Source: Mytilisepta virgata
Taxonomy: Eukaryota > Mollusca > Bivalvia > Mytilida > Mytilidae
Length of the DNA: 64,000 nt
Assembly: GCA_028015205.1 (NCBI GenBank)
Contig: JAPWFG010000021.1
Span: 2,232,001-2,296,000, forward strand
Reading direction: 5' to 3'
The notes under the pieces are model-generated. The model saw only the letters and a list, made by a program, of their open reading frames with translations, was not told the origin of the DNA and made no database searches. Below are positions 42,555 to 54,984 of the stretch, piece after piece. Every line of letters starts with the position of its first letter. Position 1 is the first letter of the stretch. A program made the position numbers and the translations under genes.

Positions 42555-43280
42555 TAAAACAAAAAATGCAAGAAAAAATTGACCTTCTTGTACATGTTGT
42601 ATATAATCTGATATTTTTTTTTTTACCAAACTCAACCGCAATGACAGTAAACGAAGATGTTTGCCAATCTTCATAAATACGACCAACAAACCATAAACCA
42701 TGACAATTTTTTTTTTATCAAATTGATGAAATAATGTTATAATAACATAAATACAACAAGAAAATATTATCAAACATGTATATATTTATTCACCAGACTC
42801 TAGGAGACTCTATTTAGACGCGCCGACGCCACCCAAATTCAAACTCATATGTGTTTGGTGGTAATACGTATAGATTATCGGGTTTCCTGCAAATTGATAT
42901 CCTAAAATATCAGTTGCAAGCCACAATAGAAGATTTTTGGCGAGTGAGTAATCTGTTTATCTTACAAATTCTGCACATTTTAGTCGGCCCTGTAAGACAT
43001 TTTTTACGCTTTGTTGTCCTCCTGGAGAAGGGAACAACTAAATAGAGTCTGGTGGCAAAATATAAGAATATATATATATTTGATAATATTTTCTTGTTTT
43101 ATTAGTATCATTATAACATTATTTCATCAATTTAATGGAAAAAAAATCATAATTTATGGTTTGTTGGTCGTATTTAGGTAGATCGGCAAAAATCTTCGTT
43201 TATTGTAATGACGGAACGAGAGACTGGTCGAAATATATCAGATTATATACAAGTGTGTCAATATTTTCTTGCAATTTTTG
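42555..43280. mobile_element. foldback element (arms about 250 bp)
   Basis: The left arm (about 42565-42825: 'gcaagaaaaaattga', 'acgaccaacaaaccataaa', 'tttattcaccagactcta') is the inverse of the right arm (about 43030-43278). The spacer is about 205 bp. The outer edge of the right arm abuts the TGTCGAGC element. A diverged partial copy of the same arm follows that element at about 45050-45170, suggesting the TGTCGAGC element landed in or beside it. Confidence 0.75.
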
Positions 43281-45040
43281 TCGAGCCCGCGACTTTAGTC
43301 GCAGAAAGCTCGACATAGGGATGGTGATCCGGCGGCGGTGGCGGCGGCGGCGTTAACTCACTTCTTAAAAGCTTTATATTTTAGAAGGTAGAAGACCTGG
43401 ATGCTTTATACTTTGTATATAGATGCCTTATGTTACGAACTTTCCGTCTGTCATATGTACATTGTCCTTGACCTCATTTTCATGGTTCAGTGACTAATTG
43501 AAAAAAAAGTTAAGATTTTTTGTAATGTTAATTTCTCTCTTATTATGAGTAATAGGATAACTATATTTGGTATGTGCGTACCTTACAAGGTCCTCATCCC
43601 CGTCAGACAGTTTTCAATTGACCTCGACCCAATTTCAAGGATCAGTGAACAAGGTTAAGTTTTGGTGGTCAAGTCCATATCTCAGATACTATAAGCAATA
43701 GGTCTAGTATATTTGGTGTATGGAAGGATTGTAAGGTGTACATGTCCAACTGGCAGGTGTCATCTGACCTTGACCTCATTTTCATTGTTCAGTGGTTGTA
43801 GTTAAGTTTTTGTGTTTTGGCCTGTTTTTCGAATACTGTATGCAATAGGTCTACTATATTTGGTGTATGGAAGGATTGTAAGGTGTACATGTCCAATTGG
43901 CAGGTGTCATCTGACCTTGACCTCATTTTCATGGTTCAGTGGTTATAGTTAAGTTTTTGTGTTTTGGTCTGTTTTTCGAATACTATATGCAATAGGTCTA
44001 CTATATTTGGTGTATGGAAGGATTTTAAGGTGTACATGTCCAACTGGCAGGTGTCATCTGACCTTGACCTCATTTTCATGGTTCAGTGGTTATAGTTAAG
44101 TTTTTGTGTTTTGGCCTGTTTTTCGAATACTATATGCAATAGGTCTACTATATTTGGTGTATGGAAGGATTGTAAGGTGTACATGTCCAACTGGCAGGTG
44201 TCATCTGACCTTGACCTCATTTTCATGGTTCAGTGGTGTGTTTTGGCCTGTTTTTCGAACACTGTATGCAATAGGTCTACTATATTTGGTGTATGGAAGG
44301 ATTGTAAGGTGTACATGTCCAACTGGCAGGTGTCGTCTGACCTTGACCTCATTTTCATGGTTCAGTGGTTATAGTTAAGTTTTTGTGTTTATCCTGTTTT
44401 TCGAATACTATATGCAATAGGTCTACTATATTTGGTGTATGGAAGGATTGTAAGGTGTACATGTCCAACTGGTAGGTGTCATCTGACCTTGACCTCATTT
44501 TCATGGTTCAGTGGTGTGTTTTCGCCTGTTTTTCGAACACTGTATGCAATAGGTCTACTATATTTGGTGTATGGAAGGATTGTAAGGTGTACATGTCCAA
44601 CTGGCAGGTGTCATCTGACCTTGACCTCACTTTCATGGTTCAGTGGTTATAGTTAAGTTTTGTGTTTTGGCCTGTTTTTCGAATACTATATGCAATAGGT
44701 CTACTATATTTGGTGTATGGAAGGATTGTAAGGTGTACATGTCCAACTGGCAGGTGTCATCTGACCTTGACCTCATTTTCATGGTTCAGTGGTGTGTTTT
44801 GACCTGTTTTTCGAACACTGTATGCAATAGGTCTACTATATTTGGTGTATGGAAGGATTGTAAGGTGTACATGTCCAACTGGCAGGTGTCATCTGACCTT
44901 GACCTCATTTTCATGGTTCAGTGGTTATAGTTAAGTTTTTGTGTTTTGGCCTGTTTTTCGAATACTGTATGCAATATGTCTGATAGCATTTACTTTCATT
45001 AGAAATACACGACAGGCAAGACATTTTTGTGTGTCAACTC
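43279..45040 (+). mobile_element. TGTCGAGC-headed element with internal tandem repeats
   Basis: It opens with a hairpin (TGTCGAGC / GCTCGACA, with GCGACTTTAGTCGC inside, 43279-43315), continues with a GGCGGC tract, and ends near 'aagacatttttgtgtgtcaac'. I associate this family with Mytilus. No coding capacity; the two overlapping + strand frames of 87-95 codons follow the tandem units. Confidence 0.75.
43690..44985 (+). repeat. tandem array, alternating about 147/132-bp units
   Basis: The landmark GGTCTA(C)TATATTTGGTG falls at about 43702, 43848, 43996, 44143, 44275, 44420, 44552, 44698 and 44829. Spacing is about 147 for the first three, then alternates 132/145/132/146/131, because every second unit lacks 'ttatagttaagttttt'. 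Confidence 0.92.
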
Positions 45041-45936
45041 TTGTTGTTTAATGCCATTGTTATTTCACCATTTTAATAAAAATATATATCAAATATTGGT
45101 TTTTTATTTGTATTTTGGAAGATTGACAAACATTGTCGCTCACTGTAATGTTGGACACGAAGTCTGGTAAAGAAATACTATATTTAACATAAAAATAAGG
45201 GAAATATACTCATTTTAATTCATTATCTTAACAGACAGATGGACAAGGGTAAAACTCAATGCCCCTTCCTAGGTGTATAAAAAATATAAAATAGTAATGA
45301 ATTAATTATTTATTCCATTGCATGTATAATATCATATAACAATATAGTATACATAAATATTTTTTATATCAAAATTATATAAATAAATTGTTATTAATTA
45401 TATTGCCTGTAGATTAGAAATATAAAAATGTTGATATTACTGTTCAATGCAACAGCTATTCAAACTGAAAATTTCCAAGTGATACAAATGAGGAAAAATA
45501 GACATTTAGTTGGTACAACATAACACTTTAACAAAAAATTCACCTACCATGAAAATGTTCTGCCTTTATGTTTACTAAATGTAATCAAAATTATAGAAAA
45601 TTTTTAAAATATCACTCAAGTCAACAACAATTAACTGTTTTTAAAGATTATTTCATTTTTGACAAAACTGAAATTGATTTTGTTTTTAAGTCTTTAGCTA
45701 TGTTTGCAGATAATTAAATCAAAGTTTAAACCCTACAACTTAATGATTAAAGTTTACCGTACTCAATACACAAGAGATACATTTTGACATCTTACTTCAG
45801 ATTTTTCTTGTTTTAATACAGATCTTCACAGATATACATAACTTCAGGAAAATTAAAGTTTTAAAGTGGACCATTTGATAATTATAGATTTATGGCCAAA
45901 ATAATAAGAACTGTAAATCTACAAGAAATATGAATA
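45041..45936. other. AT-rich spacer
   Basis: Apart from the partial foldback-arm copy at about 45050-45170, no feature is seen. Confidence 0.45.
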
Positions 45937-46575
45937 CTAGAGGCTCCCAGGACCCTGTATCAGTCATCTGGAATTGATTTGCCATTCAAAGGCAATGAAG
46001 AGGTTAAACAACTTCATAAACACAAGCCCTCATTGGTGGCTTTCTGATTATCCGGTTACCACAAGTCTGATCCTTACAGGCCCAGCAGAGAAAACATTTT
46101 TATTGCTGACTTTTCTTTCTTTTTTTCTATAATGATGGCCATATTGGTCCAAGGCCTGGACATAATTTTGAAATTGAAACAATGAAGGACCATTCAAGCA
46201 TATTTTAGTCTCAACTAGTCAAGTGTTTTCGAACAAGATTTTTACAATTTTTTTGTTGTTGTTGAAGTCTGATCCCCAAGGAACAATTTTGAATTTGGAC
46301 CATCTAAGGATCATTTAACCAAAATTTGGTCTCATTCAGCCCAAAACTTTTAGAGAAGATTTTTTATGCTATTTTCCAAATTTTCTATATTTATTTACAG
46401 TAGTTGCTATTGGTTTAAGGGCTGAACAAAGGACATAATTTTGAATAGGGGCCACCCAAGGACCATTCCATAAAACTTTGGTCCCAATCATCTGGCTGGT
46501 TTCAGAGGAGAAAATAAAAATGTAAAAGTTTACAGATGATGAAGGATGCCAAGTGATGGAAATAGCTCATATGCA
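45937..46575 (+). repeat. family A dispersed repeat, + strand
   Basis: Starts ACTAGAGGCTCCCAGGACCC, ends GATGCCAAGTGATGGAAATAG. Internal 'aaggaccattc' units. Non-coding. Confidence 0.7.
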
Positions 46576-47470
46576 CCTTTTTACCAGATAAGGAAAATGA
46601 AATGAAATGTCTCCATCAATGAGACAACATCAATCAAATTTTATATATACATGTACATGACATAATAAAAATTATCTATAGTATATTGTGTTGCCTTCAA
46701 AATGAGAAAAAGGCCATACCACAAAACAAAAAACAATACAGATAAATATCTATCTCTTTCTAGTGTTCAATAAAAAAATTATTACATTTTTGCATGTACA
46801 TGTATATCTTCTAAATCTTAGAAGAGAAAATCTAAAGTCAAAAGTAATAATTTACACCCAAACAGATTGGTCCTTGTAAGGTTACATCAAATATGTACAC
46901 TTGACATAACTAGTGCATTGTCAAACTTAATCCTGAATGAAATTAAACATGATATATAAATTCATTATTACAATAGACAAATAAATTCCTTTTAAAGGAT
47001 AAGGCACTTATGGAAGCACTTAACAACAATATATGCCGACAGATAAAAAAAAAAAAATTAAAATAGTATTATTGAAAATTTGATTTTCTGCTAGTATGAT
47101 AAATCAGTCTTTAGTATGCCTTATATGGAATGGTGTATCATTCTCAAGTTGATTTCATTACCGGTTTATCAATCTGAAACAAGAATAGTTTTCCCCAACT
47201 TAAATATATAACAATTAAAAAATGTACTTAATTTTGCAATGAAAAACTGAATTTGGATGTAATGTGATGTTTTTATCAATGCAAACTAACAACAAAAACT
47301 CAAATTCTATTAAAACATAAACGCGAATCGTGATAAACTCATTGCACTTTATGCTCTCTATATTACACTTAAGAATAGGGTTACTCTCTGTGTCTGAAAA
47401 GTCTTAAATTTCCTAAACATGATATTCATTACATCTGTGAAGTCAATGTTTGAATAATGAAAAGTCCTTG
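46576..47470. other. AT-rich spacer
   Basis: No feature supported. A 'tctccatcaatgagacaac' fragment at about 46610 resembles common mussel dispersed sequence. Confidence 0.4.
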
Positions 47471-47474
47471 TAAC

Positions 47475-48290
47475 TAGATGCTCACCTGAGCCTGTATCGC
47501 TCAAGAAAGATATGTTGTATCCACATGGCTGTTAAAGGAACAAAATTTCCAAGTTACCTTGACATTTGATCTTTGACCTAAAAAACATGGATAATTTGCA
47601 TCTGTCCTTCCATATGAGATGCCTGCAAACATCATTTATAATCTGTCCATTAGTTCTTGAGCAAATGACTACCAAGACCAAAACCGGGTCTGGACTTGCA
47701 TCGCAGCATGCAATTCATTGATCAGCAAACAGGATGTCGCTGCACAACAGATCCAAAAATTTCTTACATGCTACAATTCAACATTATCAAGCTGCAGACA
47801 AAATATAAAAATCATTCCTTTTTGTAGAAGCCAAGAAAACTTTCAAAAAAATATTTCTAGTGTTTTGAGTATTGTTGAATATTTTAAACTATCAGCAAAC
47901 AGGATGTGGCTGCACATCAGATCCAAGAAGAGCTTACATGCTACAACTCAACATTATGAAGTTGCAGACAAAATATATTTGTAGAAGCCAAGAAAACTTT
48001 CACCAAATTTTTCTAGTGTTTTGAGTATTGTTGAATTTTAAACCATCGGCAAACAGGATGTGGCAGCATGACAGATCCAAAAATTGTTTACATGATACAA
48101 CTCAACATTATCAAGCAGCAGAAAAAATATAAAATCATTCCCTTTTGTAGAAGCCAATAAAACTTTCACAGAAATTTTTCTAGTGTTTTGAGTCTTGTTG
48201 AATTTTTGAACTATTGGCAAACAGCAAGGGGCTGCACTACAGATCCAAAAATTGCTTCCAGGTTACAAATTAATAATCTGAAGCTGGACG
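47475..48290 (+). repeat. family B head followed by 154-170-bp tandem repeat, about 3.5 copies
   Basis: After ACTAGATGCTCACCTGAGCC, the unit starting (C/T)(A/G)GCAAACAGG occurs at 47723, 47893, 48047 and 48215. Each unit has 'agatccaaaaattg', 'caacattat' and 'tttctagtgttttgag'. A lone copy lies at 16590-16705. Confidence 0.85.
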
Positions 48291-48339
48291 GTCAGAGCGG
48301 TTACTAGACCTGCCTTTGCTGTTTTCAACGCAGGTAAAA

Positions 48340-49925
48340 AACCATTTCGCATATGGTTTCCATGGAAACTTTTAGGAGCCGCAGCCATTGGGTGAGTGCA
48401 AACCAAAAGTGGATCGCATGTATACAGTATTGCTGTCATCAACCCTTCATAGTTTCAAAACATTTCATAATATAGTTTCAGGGGAGAAGATTTTTGAAAA
48501 TTAGCCAATAAAAATCAAAAGATCGCCAACTGGAACCAAAGGTGGGTCATTTGTAGAGGCCCTTCCTTTCATCATTCCTACCAAGTTTGGTTACAATCTG
48601 TAATTTCAGAGGAAAAGATCAAAATGTGAAAATGTGTGAGTCTTCCAAGGAAGACATGTGTCGCCTGCGGACGTCAATTTTTTCAAAAGTTATTAAAATT
48701 TTCTAAAAATGAAATATATATGCACACCTTTGCATTAAAGTTAATAGACAGAGAAAGTTTCATCAAATTGCTGTGAGCCGTTATGGAGTAGTTGAGGATA
48801 GAAGTTTTGACCCCCCTCTTTTTTTTTTAAAAATGTCAATTTGTTTAAAATTTATAAAAATAAAATATATATGCACACCTGTGCATTAAAGTTAATGCAC
48901 AGAGGAAGTTTCATCAAATTCCTTTGAGCAGTTATGGAGTAGTAGAGGATAGAAGTTTTTTTACCCCCCCCCCCCCTTTTTTTCCAAAAATGTCAATGTT
49001 TAATGAAAAACAATTAAAATTTTCTAAAAATGAAATATATGTGCACACCTGTGCATTAAGATTAATGCACAAAGAAACTTTAATCAAATTCCTTTGAGCG
49101 GTTATGGAGTAGTTGAGGATAGAAGTGTTGACCCCCCCCCCCCCTTTTTTCAAAAATGTCAATTTTTATAGAAAAAAAATTAAAATTTTCTAAAAATGAA
49201 ATATATATGCACACCTGTGCATTAAGGTTATTGCACAAAGAAAGTTTCATCAAATTCCTTTGAGCGGTTATGGAGTAGTTGAGGATAGAAGTTTTGACCC
49301 CCCCCTTTTTTTCAAAAATGTCAATTTTTAGAGAAAAAAAATTAAAATTTTCTAAATATGAAATATATATGCACACCTGTGCATTAAGGTTAACGCACAG
49401 AGAAAGTTTCACCAAATTCCTTTGAGCGGTTATGGAGTAGTTGAGGATAGAAGTTTTGAACCCCCCCTTTTTTTCAAAAATATAAATTTTTACCAAAAAA
49501 AAGTAAAAAATTTTTAAAAATAAAATATATATGCACACCTGTGCATTAAGGTTAATGCACAGAGAAAGTTTCATCAAATTCCTTTGAGTGGTTATGGAGT
49601 AGTTCAGGATAGAAGTTTAGCCCCCCCTTTTTTTTGCAAAAATGACAATTTTTATAAAAAAAAAATTGAAATTTTCTAAAAATGAAATATGTATGCACAC
49701 CTTTGCATTAAGGTTAATGCACAGAGAAAGTGTCATCAAATTCCTTTGAGCGGTTTATGAGGAGTTGAGGATAGAAGAAAAGTGTGACGACGCAAGACGA
49801 CAGATAGTGATCCCTATGTGTCGACCATGCGTTCCGCAGGCGACACAAAAAGTGAATGGATGACGGATGATGGACGACAGACAGAAAGTGATAAAATAAG
49901 CTCACATGGCCTATATAAAAAGTGT
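48340..49925 (+). repeat. family B dispersed repeat interrupted by a TIR element
   Basis: 48340-48645 is a family B unit. After the insertion at 48657-49847 it resumes with 'aagtgaatggatgacggatg' and ends AAGCTCACATGGCC near 49905. Confidence 0.7.
48657..49847. mobile_element. TIR element with seven about 160-bp tandem units
   Basis: 15-bp perfect terminal inverted repeats TGTGTCGCCTGCGGA (48657-48671) and TCCGCAGGCGACACA (49833-49847). Inside, 'gcacacct' recurs at about 48723, 48873, 49043, 49209, 49371, 49533 and 49694. Most units contain TGTGCATTAA, GG, TTAATGCACA (a perfect palindrome) and a C8-C11 homopolymer. - strand frames here are repeat artefacts. Non-autonomous. Confidence 0.85.
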
Positions 49926-51160
49926 AGAGTAGACTTTTAATCTGATATATATCAAATAAGCTTATTACTAAGCTGGCAAAAAATGGTATCAAAAATTACA
50001 ATAAGCAATAATTTAAAAGACTTTTTGGCATATGTGTGTCAATTATGTGATTTAATTATATAATAACAACTGTAAGTGCTCTCAAACACCTGAACTTGCA
50101 AATCTAAATGAATTATATATAAACAATTGTGCAATTTTAGTAGAAATGTATGCAATTTATTCTACAAGGATACAAAATGTAAAATACAACAAATTTTACT
50201 GTCTGATGTATATTTCTGACATCCGATTTTCAAGTATACAATATAAAACTTACTACTGATGGGTCTAATTTACCATAGCGAAAAGATAATAACTAAACAA
50301 CAAACTATACTAAAAACTACCTGTAATTAAACACTAAGTCAAATAATCTCAATTGGAAATATTTTTTAAAGTCGTAATATTTGCTTTTTATGAATCTGTA
50401 TAAGGCAGTAACTTTTCATACCTGATTATAATAATCATTTTGTAATTCACCAGTTCAAAAAACTACATGTAGAAAAACTGGAATGATGTCGATGCCTACT
50501 TGACTATTCTTATTTCTAAACTATAGAATTTCAATATTGAACTGAGTAAATGTTACAAATACTACTTAACCAAAACACAGGCATTCATGGTACTAATTGA
50601 AATACAAAGGAAAAATTTATAAATAAGAACACACTTTTATATAACATTCTGCACTACACAGGCAACAAATGAAAAAGCATTAGCACCTAGGTCACAATTA
50701 TATTTCAAAAATATTACATGTTCACCATGAAATTCAAATTCTGTTCTAAACTTAAATAAAACATTTCATATATTACTTTTCAGAATAAATCTGCAACAAG
50801 AAGTGTGAAAGTCATCTCTACAATTTTTTTTAAAGGTAGTACATATTTGATCATGAATTTCTTGGGTCAACTATCCACCTTACCACCCTCTTAAATAAAA
50901 ATTCATATGATTATTAGATGTAGATAGCTGTTTTGAATTCTATGCTATATTTCTAAAAATAATAAATTTCTATTCAATAATTACAATTTCTGATTTCATT
51001 CCTGAATGGTTAGATATATCAGTAACAAGGGTGACTGTAGTTTTTATATTTTAATCATTATAAAATCTATGATTAGACTGTCCCATAAAATCCATGAAAA
51101 AAGGTTCACCAGGCCTAAGTAAAAGAAAATAACAAAGAATACAATCACAGGCTTACAAAA
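49926..51160. other. AT-rich spacer
   Basis: No reading frame, RNA gene or repeat recognised. Confidence 0.45.
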
Positions 51161-51164
51161 AATT

Positions 51165-52475
51165 AACAAGAGGCTGTCGAATGACAGCAAACCGGATTTT
51201 CCTGCATGGAAATGATGTTTGCAAATCTGGATTCCCAAACAGGATGAAGTAAAGAAATATAAATGAATTTTTGTAGGGTTTTGTAGGGTTCAGAAATGGA
51301 AAGGCAAAAATCAATCTTGACCTCCTATTTATAGTAAGTGACAAATATTGGAATTTTTGAGACTTGAACTGCCTTTTTTCAATTTTTTAGAACCATAACT
51401 CCTGAACGGTGAAAGTGAAAATCGTCAATATCGGAACGGTGAAAGTGGAAATCGTCAATATCGAACTTGACCTCCATTTTGTCATCAGTAACAACATATT
51501 AAAATTTGAAAAGCTTTGGTTGAACAGTTCATAAGTTATCACACGGACACCACTGGGAAAGCCATTTTTCAATCTTTCAAGAACCATAACTCCTGAACGG
51601 TGAAAGTGAAAATCGTCAATATCGAACTTGACCTCCATTTTGTCATCAGTAACAACATATTAAAATTTGAAAAGCTTTGGTTGAACAGTTCATAAGTTAT
51701 CACACGGACACCACTGGAAAAGCCATTTTTCAATCTTTCAAGAACCATAACTCTTGAACGGTGAAAGTGAAAATCGTCAATATTGAACTTGACCTCCATT
51801 TTGTCATCAGTAACAACATATTAAAATTTGAAAAGCTTTGGTTGAACAGTTCATAAGTTATCACACGGACACCACTGGGAAAGCCATTTTTCAATCTTTC
51901 AAGAACAATAACTCCTGAACGGTGAAAGTGAAAACCGGCAATATCGAACTTGACCTCCATTTTGTCATCAGTAACAACATATTAAAATTTGAAAAGCTTT
52001 GGTTGAACAGTTCATATGTTATCACACGGACACCACCGGAAAAGCCATTTTTCAATCTTTCAAGAACCATAACTCTTGAACGGTGAAAGTGAAAATCGTC
52101 AATATCGAACTTGACCTCCATTTTGTCATCAGTAACAACATATTAAAATTTGAAAAGCTTTGGTTGAACAGTTCATAAGTTATCACACGGACACCACTGG
52201 AAAAGCCATTTTTCAATCTTTCAAGAACCATAACTCTTGAACGGTGAAAGTGAAAATCGTCAATATCGAACTTGACCTCCATTTTGTCATCAGTAACAAC
52301 ATATTAAAATTTGAAAAGCTTTGGTTGAACAGTTCATAAGTTATTGCACGGACACTGTTTGGCAGCCGCCCGTCCGCCCGCCCGACCGCCCGCCCGTCCG
52401 CCCGCCCGGCCGCCCGCCCGCCGTACATCACCAATTTAATAACCGATATTTTCCTATGAAAATCCGGTTAATAAA
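51165..52475. mobile_element. TIR element with 161-bp tandem units
   Basis: AACCGGATTTTC (51190-51201) is inverted as GAAAATCCGGTT (52458-52469). CTGTCGAATGACAG forms a small hairpin at the left edge. Between them the 161-bp unit ('gccatttttcaatctttcaa' to 'cacacggacaccactgg') repeats about five and a half times from 51370 to 52350. - strand frames of 76 codons recur at exact 161-bp steps and are not genes. Confidence 0.82.
52366..52423. repeat. CCGCCCGTC-type GC-rich minisatellite
   Basis: 58 bp of CCGCCCG(T/A/G)CC units. The - strand has many GGGCGGGCGG runs with G-quadruplex potential. It is an island of very high GC in AT-rich surroundings. Confidence 0.85.
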
Positions 52476-52479
52476 AATG

Positions 52480-54114
52480 AAGTACTCCAATTCCTACGTG
52501 AAAATTTACATCAACTAACATGAAACTGAAATTTGAAATCATAAATTTAATTTGTTCAATGCAGGAGGAAAACATAGCAAAAGAAGGAAAAAGAGTTTGA
52601 TTTAAAAACCTCATTCCCCCCCCCCCCCCAAAAAAAAAAAAGAATTCAGCTAGATAATATGAAGTACATAACATAGTAAGGTGTTGATTTTATCACAATT
52701 TGCTGTTTATCACAAGGAGAATATATAAATTTAGGGAAAAAGAATAGCACCAAAAGATACATGTAACAAGACACCATGGGTAATAACAAACAACAAATAT
52801 TTTATTAACAAATCAGATCATTAAGTATAAAAATAACATATTAAATACATCAGAACTTTATATTTGTCTGAGCAACAAAAGAACAGAATTCAAGTTTTTC
52901 ACATTGATAGAGAGAAAAGTGTTTTAAAATTTCACTAAAATGTACAAAGTTGGTAATAATTTTCCCTTTTTCTGTCCTATGGGACGTTTATAAATCCCAT
53001 ATCCTTAAATTTTCATATTAAATGATTTAAAAAATTGCCAAAAAGAACAAGAAAATATTTATGTTTTGCTAAGGAATAAGACATGGATACAAAAATTAAC
53101 TAAATGTGGAAATCTGACATATTCTCATTAAACTGATTTACCTTGCTGTCAACACTTGGCAAGGCTTTATAGCTTTAGCTATATCATGGAAGCTAGCTTT
53201 TATTGGCAAAGGAAGCCAGATAGAACCACTGATCTTTGCCAGGTAAATTGGCAATGCTAGTCAGATACCATTGGAATGGAACACAACCACCAGTTAGATG
53301 AATTCAAACTCGCAACCACAGTATTGGCTAGTTATTAATTACAATAAACTACCAATACCAGTCAACAATTGATGTTCCCTCCCCTCCTCAACCAACCATT
53401 TCTGGCAAATAAGACTAATTACATCTAATCAAATTTCTCAACTAATGTTTTAGAGAGAAAAAAAAAACTGACAAAAGCAAAAACAATATGTGAAAGTGTT
53501 TGCTGTTGTTCAAAAGAAGAATCTTAACATTCAGAAGTATCAATCTACATTTCTGTCAATTTCTTCATATAAAACAATGGGCAGCATAAATAAACACTGA
53601 AATGAAAAAATGTACAAAACCAAAACTATACTACCAGTATCACAGCATATCTCATTCCAAATAATATTTTAGTGGGATTATTGGGATATAGAATTGAAAA
53701 TTATGTTTCTCAATTAGATTTTTGTCTACAGATTAAAGCATATCACATTCATAGTGAGGCAGTCATACAACAGAAAACTGAAGCTGTATAAAACTGAAAC
53801 AAAAATATTGGAACTGTATTTTACATAGAAGTCTAAGGGAACTTGTATATTTTTCCGCAAAAATACTGCAGATGCTGGATCTTTTGTGCAAAATGGAAAT
53901 CAATTATTTATTATATATTTTAGGATTCTGGGTACTGACTTATACAGGTAAAATTCTAATGGAACAATTAGAATATGAGATCTGAAATTCTGAACTCAGT
54001 TAACCTAAAAACAGAAGTGATGTGTTCCGACTTGTTCATGAAGTATATCTGGAATGCTGTCGTAAAAACACACAGAACCTTTTTTTCACACCATTGCATG
54101 TATAAATTCTATGA
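52480..54114. other. AT-rich region, probably TNFAIP8-like 3'UTR in part
   Basis: It lies directly 3' of the TNFAIP8-like stop codon on the - strand and has no repeat family recognised. It may contain the 3'UTR, but I cannot choose a polyadenylation signal. Confidence 0.35.
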
Positions 54115-54683
54115 TTATAAATTGCCTTCATCCATCATTTTATGCATATTCCCTGCTATAACATCCATCTCCTCTTTATATTTCCCACTTGGATTAAAGA
54201 TCTCATCCATTAGTTCCTCGCTGTTGAAGAAACTGAAGACAGTATCTGCACGATTTTTGGATTTTTCTGTGAGATGGCGACCAATAATACTCTGTAATAA
54301 TTGTCTACATTCCTCTATACTGGACTTGAGAAAAGCTTTATCGTATGTAAAATCTACTTCATGGAAGCTCACAACGGTCATTGACAAGGAATGAAATTTT
54401 GACTTAAATGTGTCTACAATTTTCAGCTCTTCAGCATTGAACTGATCATTTCTATATAGAATTCCTACTTTGATAACTGTTTTTATGATGTATTTCATTA
54501 TTTTCTTGCCTTCCTCTTTGTTCTTGAAGTCTTTTATAATGAGATATACCTTGTCTAAGACCTCACTTGTTGTATCATCAATGAAATGTTTTGCAATTTT
54601 TTTACTGGACATTTTACCAAGGAGCTTCTTTTGAGCCCGTAGTCCCAGCCCTTTGGAGTCAAATCCTGCACCTGGTTCAGCCA
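54115..54683 (-). CDS. TNFAIP8/TIPE family protein, main terminal exon
   Basis: The - strand exon follows a good acceptor (ttgattatttcag, intron ending at 54684) and encodes 188 residues plus TAA (54115-54117). It starts in phase with the last two bases of a codon. The sequence follows the TNFAIP8 family throughout: AQKKLLGKMSSKKIAKHFID, DDTTSEVLDKVY, VIKVGILYRNDQFNAEEL, MTVVSFHEVDFTYD, ECRQLLQSIIGRHLTEKS, NPSGKYKEEMD and HKMMDEGN. Family members are six-helix proteins that bind phosphoinositides through a hydrophobic cavity and act in apoptosis and immune signalling. In vertebrate TNFAIP8 a short upstream exon supplies the start, so the initiator Met here should lie in an exon at higher coordinates, which I could not locate. 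Which paralogue (TNFAIP8 or TIPE1-3) cannot be decided. Confidence 0.93.
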
Positions 54684-54984
54684 CTGAAATAATCAAAAGA
54701 AATTTTTTAAATGATTTTTCTGTATAATTTTGTGTCACCCTATCACTTTTTATCACTATATGCAAGCAACTTTAAGGATGATCTGAAATGAATTCCCTCC
54801 TTTCCATTCCCATCCCATACAAATAGAAGTTTCTCCTTAAACAAATTGTTATTACCTGCATGCTTCAATACCATCTAGACATTCATAACAATGTGTTACA
54901 AGTCCCTATTGCAGAAAATTTTTATTCAACAACTGATGAGCAAACATTACCATTCATATGTAATGATATTATAGTAAGCGTCAG

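Noticed and set aside
44106..44930. Overlapping + strand frames in two phases across the 44-kb array
   Set aside because: Both are products of the tandem repeat. Two phases are open at once and neither resembles a protein family.
49080..49577. 165-codon - strand frame
   Set aside because: Runs through the about 160-bp tandem units and C homopolymers; low complexity, repeat artefact.
54684..54765. Met at 54765 as the TNFAIP8-like start
   Set aside because: The reading upstream of 54683 crosses a clear pyrimidine-tract acceptor and is not conserved. The true start should be in another exon.
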